From: a virus
IMG/VR virus record: IMGVR_UViG_3300021197_001720
Coordinates: 1-37,006 of that record
Strand: one strand, 5' to 3'
Length of the DNA: 37,006 bases
The position numbers and the translations under genes are program-made. Of this stretch, positions 16,934 through 24,814 are shown piece after piece (positions within the stretch are counted from its first letter, which is position 1; each line of letters starts with the position of its first letter). The notes under the pieces were generated by a model, which searched no databases, was not told the origin of the DNA, and saw only the letters and a list, made by a program, of their open reading frames with translations.

Positions 16934-19900
16934 TACGATATCCTCACATCACAAACAAAACCTGATATGTCAAAGTGCGTCCTTGACTGAGGACCTTCTT
17001 TGTAGTTGTTTCGCTCTGTTGCAATACCTGCAACTTCATCTAATACAAAATCCTGCGTATTAACAGGTACGTAAAAAACCCTATCAAATGATGATGTTCC
17101 AATAATTCTATGGCGATCCAGCTCTGCTGTGAATAGGCATGATTGTCCGCTGCGCTTAATATCACTTATGTCATTTTCACCAATGTCCATAAAAGACGTC
17201 TGTCCTGTAGGGCTGCTGTTTAAGGCATAGAAAACTGTTGACTCGTCTATTTCTATAGATGTAGTTACTCTGTCTACAGCAACTTTTCCTGACTCAAACA
17301 TAAAAATGTTCTTATTTTTAGCCAATTCTTGTACCAGCGTCCGGCCTTCACTAGATATGTGCGAAGCATTAAGATCTTCATACTTTTTTAAGTCTGACTC
17401 ATTAATGTCAATACCCATAGCTACGTCTATGCTAATTCTTGTTAGATCACTATACACATGATTCTTTAGTAGCTCATATACACTTTCATTACCGTCTTCA
17501 ATTAGCTCAGCGCCTGTTTTTGCTTCTACAATATTGCCGCCGATAATTCTATAAAAAACTACATTGTTGACTAGATGTCTAATAGGATCCGGATTTTTCT
17601 TTTTTGAGCTTATGTCCTCTTCACTTTCGATACTAGTTATCAGATTGTAAGAGTCAGGAAGAATATATAAGCTGGAGTCGTATCTCATTTCAACGTCTCC
17701 AAATGTCAATGAAGTATAAAGTTCATTGTCACACAAAAATCGCAAAACTAATTCAGAAGAACCTATGGTTTGAGCTGACCTTTCTGTTTCTGTCGCAGTA
17801 CTTGTTCTTAAGTTGTCTATCATTCCATTGGGCAAACCTACACATATTACGTTTTGTGTGTTGTCCAGTAAGTTGCTTTCATGAAAAACCCTTAAGGCTT
17901 CTACGACACCAGGTGTCATTACAAATCGCGATTGTCTTTTTTCTAGCTCAGAAGCCGGTTTCATTCTATGAAAAGCCACTGCAGTTGTGGATGCCTGCAT
18001 GGACGTTAGCCCTCTAAGTGCTTCTTTTCCTAGTGGTTGATTTACTAGTGCTACAAAAGAAGCTAGCTTTTTATTTTTGACGTTTGCCAACTTAACCTTA
18101 TTAGTTAAAACTTCTCTTGCAGACATTTGAAAACTAGAAAGAGACTCACTTTTTTGAGATATATTTTGCGGAACAGAACCTATAGCGTGAATACCACACT
18201 TCATAAATGACCTATGTTTTTTAAGGCCATCAACAATATCTATGAGCTGTCCCATTGTCAAGTTTTTTCCAACCTTAGAAGACAATGAAACGTTTTCAAC
18301 TGCTAAAGCATTGCCTTCGTCATCAAATAAAGACTCAAAGCTTCCGCCTTCTTTGTAGGTGCTTAGTATTGCAAAAATAGCGTCAGATGCTTTCTTGTTT
18401 TTGGCTCGATCCAGCAAGATGGCTTTAGAGTAGTCTGGGCTTGTTCCTGTTCTTCTTATACAGCCCCAATGAAACAAATCACCTATGAGTTTGTGGTACA
18501 TCTGATATACTATGCCTAAAAGCGCAGAGTAGTCTAGTTTTGACAGTGCTGTTACACCGTCTGTATTTAAATACGATGAGTTTTTTCCTTTGCGGCCGGC
18601 GAACCTGTCTGCCTCAGACATTATCTCGTCTACTGCAGTCAATATCATTCTATGAGGTGTTTCAGTTTCTCCGTCCAAGTCTATTTCAAACTTGGCTAAG
18701 CTTTCTCTTCCTATAGGTACAACGTCAGGTGAGCTCATATCCTCAGTTATGTTCTGTATGGCTGAGCGCCAATCAACCTTTACAGCATTATCAAAATTGC
18801 CTCTATTTAAAAATCTATCGCTAGTATCATCTATTTCCTCTACAACTGTAGAGTTACATTTCGCCCTGTAATCAGGTTGATCTTCTTCTTGAAGTGAAAC
18901 TTCTATCATGTGACGAAGGTCGGCGGCGCACATAATGTGCTTAGGATATGTTCTAAATTCAGGATCAATAGTTTTTGACTCACTAGACAGTGATACTTTT
19001 ACTGCTGAAAGGATTGTGTTTCTGTCTACTTGATCTATTGGTTTTGCAGCTTCGAGACAAATTGTGTATACATCTTCTAAGATTCTTATGAATAAGCTTT
19101 GAGGTGCTAATGGTGTTGCCTCATTTAGCGCAAATAGTTCTGTAATGTATTCTATTGCGCTTTTTGACTCACCTGCAAGATTGTTATTAAATTTTCTTAA
19201 AGGATCTGCAAAGTTTTTATCTATCTTTCTAGCAGGACCTTCAACCATGTAGCTTGACCCTGGAAGATACTTTGTGTTTCCTACAAATGTATCAGAAACC
19301 TCAAAAGGCAAAACAATACGACTAGAATCTATGTCTTCAGCTGTGATAAAGTCACACAATGAACCGGGTTTGGGGTCTATTTCAGGAATATTGACTGGAC
19401 TAGCCCCGTATACAACTGACATGTCGATGCCAAAAACATTTTTAAAAGGGTCGCCTGAGGCTACACCATATTTGTTGCCTAGCTCTGTGCCCAAAAGCCT
19501 GTTAATACCTCCGGATACAATTAGCTCATTGCTTAGACAGCATAGCAACTGCTGAATGTGTTTTGTCATGTTGTTTTTTAGCACTGGAGACACAATTGCT
19601 GAAGTGCCTTCTGTTACAACTGACTTTATTCCCTGACTTATTTGATTTGATTGCTTTTGTTTAAACTTTTCTATTGAAAATCTAGATCTCTCGTTTGATG
19701 CATAGTGAAAAGGACCTGTTGCCTTTACTGAATCTCCTAAGTGAGGAGCGTAGCCAGACATAGCTTCATATAGGGTTGATAAAACGGAAAAGTAAAGCTT
19801 TGTATTAGAGCAGGATCGCTCTACGTCAACTGTAGAGTTTGTAGCTCTTACAACTAGTTCCTGAATTGATGCCGGTAAGTCTTCAACTATAATGTCTTCA

Positions 19901-20685
19901 GGTGCCAGTATGCTTGAAACTTTATCCAAAAACAAAGAACCTAGCTCTTCTCCACACTCATGAAGATCTAAAGAGCTTAGTGCAGTGTCTATCATTGTCC
20001 TATATGCTACTAAGACATCCATTTCATTCTTGGTTGTCTCAAATACATTGTCTACTCTTTCTGCTGCTGACGTCAAGACCTTTTCAGCGTTTTCCTCCAG
20101 GTGTGCATATACTTTTTTATACACGTCATCGGATAGTTGATCTCTAACAATGTTACCATCCAACAGGTCTTTAAAATTATTTCCGCCGATTCCGTCTATT
20201 CTGTCTTGGGTGTCGTAATTTCCGTTAAATCTAGCAATAATTTCTGGGCGCAGTACTGACATTGACAAGTCATCTAGATCGTCTATTGTATCAATATCAA
20301 CATCAACAGCTGTTTGGTCTTGAAACTGCTTTTCGCTAGGCTTGGGGGCAGCAAATGATGAGCTAATCCCGTCTATGCTTATTCCTTCTTCTTCAGAGGC
20401 AGCACTCATTGCAGCAATCATATTGTCTGCATATTCTTGCATCTTTTGATTTTGTTCTTCCAAAAGACGCCTCATTTTTTCTTCTTCAGTCTCAACAGAC
20501 TTAAATGCACGCTCTAGTGCCTTAGTTTGACTAGACTTGTTAGAAAGACCTCCGAACGGAGAGTTGCTTGTTAGACCAAATGACGAACTTCCTTGAGGGC
20601 CTAGCGGCGATGCAGGCCCACTAGATTTACTACTATTTGATCCTGCTGGAGGCCCGGCAGAATATGGTGGTTGCATATTAAACAT
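16933..20685 (-). CDS. Very large virion protein of unknown function (1250 aa)
   Basis: 1250-aa protein. Residues 1-50 are a Pro/Gly/Ser-rich disordered head (QPPYSAGPPAGSNSSKSSGP). A short coiled coil follows at about 55-90 (TEEEKMRRLLEEQNQKMQEY), then a long mixed helical body with no recognisable enzymatic motif. It is not the repetitive helical pattern of a classic tape-measure protein, although its size and place among tail genes are compatible with a structural role. It is translationally coupled on both sides: its ATG shares a base with the upstream stop (TAATG), and its own stop overlaps the next ATG the same way. An AGGAG lies 12 nt before its start, inside the preceding gene. I do not recognise the family. 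Confidence 0.87.
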   Translation of the reverse strand: MFNMQPPYSAGPPAGSNSSKSSGPASPLGPQGSSSFGLTSNSPFGGLSNKSSQTKALERAFKSVETEEEKMRRLLEEQNQKMQEYADNMIAAMSAASEEEGISIDGISSSFAAPKPSEKQFQDQTAVDVDIDTIDDLDDLSMSVLRPEIIARFNGNYDTQDRIDGIGGNNFKDLLDGNIVRDQLSDDVYKKVYAHLEENAEKVLTSAAERVDNVFETTKNEMDVLVAYRTMIDTALSSLDLHECGEELGSLFLDKVSSILAPEDIIVEDLPASIQELVVRATNSTVDVERSCSNTKLYFSVLSTLYEAMSGYAPHLGDSVKATGPFHYASNERSRFSIEKFKQKQSNQISQGIKSVVTEGTSAIVSPVLKNNMTKHIQQLLCCLSNELIVSGGINRLLGTELGNKYGVASGDPFKNVFGIDMSVVYGASPVNIPEIDPKPGSLCDFITAEDIDSSRIVLPFEVSDTFVGNTKYLPGSSYMVEGPARKIDKNFADPLRKFNNNLAGESKSAIEYITELFALNEATPLAPQSLFIRILEDVYTICLEAAKPIDQVDRNTILSAVKVSLSSESKTIDPEFRTYPKHIMCAADLRHMIEVSLQEEDQPDYRAKCNSTVVEEIDDTSDRFLNRGNFDNAVKVDWRSAIQNITEDMSSPDVVPIGRESLAKFEIDLDGETETPHRMILTAVDEIMSEADRFAGRKGKNSSYLNTDGVTALSKLDYSALLGIVYQMYHKLIGDLFHWGCIRRTGTSPDYSKAILLDRAKNKKASDAIFAILSTYKEGGSFESLFDDEGNALAVENVSLSSKVGKNLTMGQLIDIVDGLKKHRSFMKCGIHAIGSVPQNISQKSESLSSFQMSAREVLTNKVKLANVKNKKLASFVALVNQPLGKEALRGLTSMQASTTAVAFHRMKPASELEKRQSRFVMTPGVVEALRVFHESNLLDNTQNVICVGLPNGMIDNLRTSTATETERSAQTIGSSELVLRFLCDNELYTSLTFGDVEMRYDSSLYILPDSYNLITSIESEEDISSKKKNPDPIRHLVNNVVFYRIIGGNIVEAKTGAELIEDGNESVYELLKNHVYSDLTRISIDVAMGIDINESDLKKYEDLNASHISSEGRTLVQELAKNKNIFMFESGKVAVDRVTTSIEIDESTVFYALNSSPTGQTSFMDIGENDISDIKRSGQSCLFTAELDRHRIIGTSSFDRVFYVPVNTQDFVLDEVAGIATERNNYKEGPQSRTHFDISGFVCDVRIS

Positions 20686-23531
20686 TATGTTCTATTTTCT
20701 CCTGTAGACTTCTTAAGGATCATTCTATCTAGTAGCTCAGAAGAGATATCTCTTTTTCTATTAATAATATTTGTCTCTAGCGGTTTTCCTACCTTCATGT
20801 TGTTGTATACTGGCATGATGGAATACGATAGTGCTTCTAGCTCTTTAAAGTAAAGCTTATCTCTAAACGATACTGTTCTAGAACTTGTTGATGGAATTGT
20901 ACCAATTACACCCTTAGATCCTTTGTAGTTTAGCGTCACAACATAAAAATTAATGTCAAATGGATCGCCTTCGACTTTCCACTCCACCAAGTTAAATCTT
21001 TTTCGAGGAATTGCTCTAGAAGCTAATACCTGTGTTCTTCTTTTTGCTGTCTTAATAGTCTCGTCCAGCTCAATTCCTGTTTTTCCGATTTCAAACTGAC
21101 CTATTAGTCCTATTTCTGACATGTTTTTGAGCTCTGCATCACTAGCTAGACCGCTTGTTGCACCAAAACCTGACATAAATCTCTGCGCCAGTACTTCATA
21201 CCTATCTGTTTCTGATAGATTCAGCAGCGCTCTATTTTGTACGTCAACGTTAGTCATTGCATTCTTAAAGAATGCTTCAGGAGGCCTCAATGCAAGTTTT
21301 GCAATGTATCGATATTTTCTTCCTGGTATCATGTAAGAATTAACTCGCTTCTGCATGTCAACGTTGTCGACAAACTCACCGGGTGCAAATATTCCAAGCC
21401 TTACTGATCGACCTGTAAATAGATCGACCCGGGTCACTAAAAATGCAGGAACATCTTTGAGCTGATCTCTGTTTTTTCTAATGTCCTCAATAAAGTTACC
21501 AGACACTCCGCTAGCAGCAAATATATCGCCTAGTAGCTCCAGCCCTGGATCGGTAAACTCTGCACTTAATGCAAAACTTACTTCAGTTTTGTCACCTACA
21601 GTTTTTGTTTGCACATCTGATATTGTTGCTAGTACAGGTGTTCTGGCTCTTGGCTTTATGTAGTGTATTACCTCTTCTTCATTTGCTTCTGATTCTGGCT
21701 CTCTAAGCCTTCTAAGAGTGCATTTGTATCGGTATGTCCTGTCAGGTACTACTTTGTCGTCTTCAACATATACAGAAGTCAACCCTTTACCTACTTCTAT
21801 AATTCCTGTTTTTGTGCCTGGCGGAACTACAGGCTTATACATGTTTTCGCTATTTTCAAAAAAAGAATCAGACTTTAAGTCTTCCCTAAAAATTCTTATT
21901 GCAACAACATCGTCTGGAATTGACTCAACTGTCAACCCTACTCTATCATACTTGTTTACAGCAGATATTGCTACATTGTTGTCAGGGTTTGCATATTTTT
22001 GAGCAGCAATACCTATGGGCTTTACACCCTTTACTATAATAGATGCTGTATGCTCAGGTGCTTCAGAACCTGTTGGGCCAACTGGCACAGCTCTGTATTC
22101 GTATGATACTGGGTGCACGTTTGTGACACCGTTGTCAATATATGCTGCAGAGCCTGTCTCAGCGTGAACATCTATTTGGGCAATTTCCATAAATAGATGT
22201 TCTGGATCTGCTGTATCTTCTGTTATTTTTCTTCTTAACAGCACTACAGATGCAGCAATGTCGTCATTTTGACCAACTCTAATTCTGACTTCGTTAGGCT
22301 TATTTCCAACTATGCCAGCTGATATATCTGGAGCGACATCAGGCGTAAGCATTTCATCTACTTGCTCTTTGTGATTTATGTAGAATCCTTTTGTTTCTCC
22401 CGGTGTGTTTTTATTATGAATAAGCTTGACACTCACGTACAGAGTGTCACGTAATCCGGCGCGCCTAATATTGACACCTAAAGATAAGCTATAAGAGATC
22501 ATCTTTGTCTTAAACTTGATTTCCCCTAAAGATTCTTCAATCTTGTCTCTTCTATTTTTAAGCTCTGTTATAAATGATCTTTGCGCTTCACGGGTTTGAT
22601 TACTCTGTGATATGCTTTTAGGTCTATGTTTCGAGGCAACTGCTGATCTTCCTCTTTTTGTATTTTTGACTGTAAATTTTCTAGTCTTTTTGTGCACAGA
22701 CTTTTTAGACTTGTCACTAGTAACACTGGAATCTTTAGACACAGAAAGAAAAAGTGGCATAACAGGGTGAAGTGCACTACCTATTTTAAGTGGGCTTATA
22801 CCATGCTTTTGAGACTTCTTTAAGCTAGCTTTTTTTGAAACTGATTTGCCGGCTTTTATCAATGAAGACTTGGTAGCAACACCTGAAGGTGTTGCGAGCT
22901 TTGTTAAGTGAAACGTTGAGCCAATAGAATGAAGTGCGCTAGACGTGACCCTTATGTTCTTGTTTTGAGAATCTTCTTTAGGGCTTGAAGTCCTTATTAA
23001 GACTTCCTCTTCAGGCGCTGATTCTTTGATGTTCGATAGTTTTGAATTAATTTTTTCTAAGTGAGTTCTTAGCAGGGCTGCCTGCTTAAACTCTTCACCT
23101 AGACTGATCTTTGCTGTAGATATCGGTCTATGTCGCCTAGATCTTACATTTGACTCTGCAGAATCATAACTCTTTGACCTGTGCTTCTTTTTTCTTTTAA
23201 ACGCGTCTCGAACATCTTTCTGACTTTTACCTGATACTTGTGATCTTCGGCTAGGTTTTTCTCTAAAAACAGATATTTCAACAGCTGTGACTGATTCACC
23301 TATTGCGTCTTCTGCATCAATTATGAAGTCTATATCGTATATAAACTCACCCTTTGCATTTAATACTGACTCTCCCGATGTTCGAGTTCCCGGGACTTCT
23401 TCAATGTCTACTAGGTCTGCTTTTTCTTCGGCGTCGCCTATTATTATAATGTCACTAAAAGACTTTTTAGAGTGTACACTTTTCTTTTTAGCTGTTTTGC
23501 CTGCCATTCTAAGAGTTGAATTTATTCTCAT
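20685..23531 (-). CDS. Large virion protein with basic low-complexity N-terminus and fibronectin-like domains (948 aa)
   Basis: 948-aa protein in two parts. Residues about 1-330 are strongly Lys/Arg/Ser-rich, with patches such as AKKKSVHSKKSFSD, RKKKHRSKSYDSAES and KSVHKKTRKFTVKNTKRGRS and little predicted order. Residues about 340-948 contain several fibronectin-like beta units whose closing strands read YEYRAVPVGPTGSEAP, RTYRYKCTLRRL and RKYRYIAKLALRPPEAFF. It is likely a tail or baseplate protein together with the neighbouring 1250- and 598-aa proteins. The basic region could contact DNA, membrane or acidic virion proteins; that is inference. Start: ATG 2 nt after the previous stop, with only a weak ribosome-binding site. 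A second in-frame ATG lies eight codons in (MAGKTAKKK), so the start is uncertain. Confidence 0.85.
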   Translation of the reverse strand: MRINSTLRMAGKTAKKKSVHSKKSFSDIIIIGDAEEKADLVDIEEVPGTRTSGESVLNAKGEFIYDIDFIIDAEDAIGESVTAVEISVFREKPSRRSQVSGKSQKDVRDAFKRKKKHRSKSYDSAESNVRSRRHRPISTAKISLGEEFKQAALLRTHLEKINSKLSNIKESAPEEEVLIRTSSPKEDSQNKNIRVTSSALHSIGSTFHLTKLATPSGVATKSSLIKAGKSVSKKASLKKSQKHGISPLKIGSALHPVMPLFLSVSKDSSVTSDKSKKSVHKKTRKFTVKNTKRGRSAVASKHRPKSISQSNQTREAQRSFITELKNRRDKIEESLGEIKFKTKMISYSLSLGVNIRRAGLRDTLYVSVKLIHNKNTPGETKGFYINHKEQVDEMLTPDVAPDISAGIVGNKPNEVRIRVGQNDDIAASVVLLRRKITEDTADPEHLFMEIAQIDVHAETGSAAYIDNGVTNVHPVSYEYRAVPVGPTGSEAPEHTASIIVKGVKPIGIAAQKYANPDNNVAISAVNKYDRVGLTVESIPDDVVAIRIFREDLKSDSFFENSENMYKPVVPPGTKTGIIEVGKGLTSVYVEDDKVVPDRTYRYKCTLRRLREPESEANEEEVIHYIKPRARTPVLATISDVQTKTVGDKTEVSFALSAEFTDPGLELLGDIFAASGVSGNFIEDIRKNRDQLKDVPAFLVTRVDLFTGRSVRLGIFAPGEFVDNVDMQKRVNSYMIPGRKYRYIAKLALRPPEAFFKNAMTNVDVQNRALLNLSETDRYEVLAQRFMSGFGATSGLASDAELKNMSEIGLIGQFEIGKTGIELDETIKTAKRRTQVLASRAIPRKRFNLVEWKVEGDPFDINFYVVTLNYKGSKGVIGTIPSTSSRTVSFRDKLYFKELEALSYSIMPVYNNMKVGKPLETNIINRKRDISSELLDRMILKKSTGENRT

Positions 23532-23533
23532 AT

Positions 23534-24496
23534 TTAATCCATCATGACTGTAAAAATGTTGATATAAGTACTGTTGCCGTCAGAATCACTATAAATTTTA
23601 CCAACAAAAAATACTCTTCTTCCCGGAGAGTCTGGGTCATTATCTTGAAACTCTCCATAATCTATCACAGCTAGCTTTTTAATACCATCGTCTCTAAACT
23701 CAATAGGCTGGACTAGTATATTGTTCTCCCTAGAGGTTTCCGAAAAATCAAAATCAACATAAGTTTTTCCAGCTAAGCCTGCCATAAGATCACCTAGTCC
23801 ATTTATCCTTCTCTTGTTTAAGTTAGGATAGTTTCCTAGCTGTGTATCTATACCATCTGTTGTCTTATTAACAGGTGGCATGTACATGTAATTAGGAATG
23901 TGTCCTAGTCTAGGATCCTGAAATAAACTTTCACAATGTCTTACATCTGCTTTCGCGCTTGTAGTTCTTCCCCAACGCTTAGATGACTCCTCACTAAATT
24001 CAAATGTCTTGGACTCCGGAAATATTTCAAAATCAGAAGAATCGTCAAACGGATCAAGTGTACCTATAATTTGCATGTCTTTAAAGTTTTGACTTAAAGA
24101 GCTACAAATACTATTAGCAAGATTTCCAATAGAAGAACCTGTAAGCAGGTTTGACAATGACTTTCCAGATGCTGCAGCTTTTGCAATATTAGTTCCAGCT
24201 ATCTTGAAGTCAGATGTCTGGAACGGTTTAATAGCAGCATGCTTGGCTTTTGTATCAGATGCGTATACAGGTGGGTTCTCTAAAATAAGAGAGTCTTGAG
24301 GCTTTACATTTACCTCAAAGTGAATTCTATTGGATATGTCTTCTGCATAGGACCCGGACTTTTCTGTATAAAAAGCTCCTGAATCACTAAAAGACGCATA
24401 ATGAACTCTTAGCTCACCATTAGCAGCTTGGTTTCTTCCCTCTTCTGTAATGATGAAATCTAAAATTCTTTTCTTTTTATCAAGTATGCCTGACAC
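23534..24496 (-). CDS. Virion-associated protein with conserved N-terminal ILD...TxxGR domain (320 aa)
   Basis: 320-aa protein. Its first about 50 residues (SGILDKKKRILDFIITEEGR, then NQAANGELRVHYASFSDSGA) follow the same pattern as the 238-aa protein at 14308-15024: hydrophobic-LD, then T/I-x-x-x-GR, A-x-N-G, then a strand ending in FSD and a tyrosine. The remainder has no recognised domain. The start codon is GTG, supported by a strong AGGAGG ending 4 nt before it and by alignment of the conserved N-terminus. The stop is 2 nt before the ATG of the 948-aa gene. Probably a tail or baseplate component; the exact role is unknown. Confidence 0.85.
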   Translation of the reverse strand: MSGILDKKKRILDFIITEEGRNQAANGELRVHYASFSDSGAFYTEKSGSYAEDISNRIHFEVNVKPQDSLILENPPVYASDTKAKHAAIKPFQTSDFKIAGTNIAKAAASGKSLSNLLTGSSIGNLANSICSSLSQNFKDMQIIGTLDPFDDSSDFEIFPESKTFEFSEESSKRWGRTTSAKADVRHCESLFQDPRLGHIPNYMYMPPVNKTTDGIDTQLGNYPNLNKRRINGLGDLMAGLAGKTYVDFDFSETSRENNILVQPIEFRDDGIKKLAVIDYGEFQDNDPDSPGRRVFFVGKIYSDSDGNSTYINIFTVMMD

Positions 24497-24502
24497 ACGG
24501 CC
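24497..24502 (-). promoter_or_regulatory. Ribosome-binding site region deciding the GTG start of the 320-aa gene
   Basis: The transcript reads AGGAGGCCGT immediately before GTG at 24496. The near-perfect Shine-Dalgarno AGGAGG (about 24506-24501) and the absence of an in-frame ATG that keeps the conserved ILD N-terminus make GTG the best start. An in-register alternative GTG exists 2 nt upstream, but it is in another frame. Confidence 0.6.
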
Positions 24503-24545
24503 TCCTAATCGACTCGACGCTATTCTATAAGAATAACAAACTCGA

Positions 24546-24755
24546 CTAGTAAAGTAACTTTTTTAGGTTTTTGATGTGCGTGTCGAATTTGCAGCAATCA
24601 GAAGATAGAAACTCTACTGCTCTAGATCTAGCATTGCTGTTTGGGTCTTCGAACACAAACTTAAACTTTCCGGTAGACAAACGGCCCGCGTCAGTTAGCT
24701 TAAATTCGTGTAGCATAAGATAAGCAGCTATAGCTAAATCAGATGTTTCGTACAA
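24546..24755 (-). CDS. Small conserved phage protein, DUF5659-like (69 aa)
   Basis: 69-aa protein reading YETSDLAIAAYLMLHEFKLT at its N-terminus, FKFVFEDP in the middle, and FLSSDCCKFDTHIKNLKKLL at its C-terminus. From memory this matches the small DUF5659-type proteins (TSDL-x-x-AAYL, FxFED, CCKFDxHIKxLKxL) found in phages and some bacteria, whose function is unknown. The start codon is TTG, chosen because GGAAGGA lies at proper spacing before it, an in-frame TAA is only six codons upstream, and the first ATG (residue 13) would remove the conserved TSDLAIAAYL. It stands between the fibre genes and the 320-aa structural gene, with short gaps (59 and 49 nt) on each side. Confidence 0.82.
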   Translation of the reverse strand: MYETSDLAIAAYLMLHEFKLTDAGRLSTGKFKFVFEDPNSNARSRAVEFLSSDCCKFDTHIKNLKKLLY

Positions 24756-24814
24756 GTCATTTCCTTCCTGTTATCACACAATTGAATTCTTGTATAAGTA
24801 TGTGGTCAAAGGTC

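Noticed and set aside
24519-24533. AT-rich hairpin (TATTCT/AGAATA) between the 69- and 320-aa genes as a terminator
   Set aside because: The stem is only 6 bp and AT-rich and has no T-tract after it on the transcribed strand.
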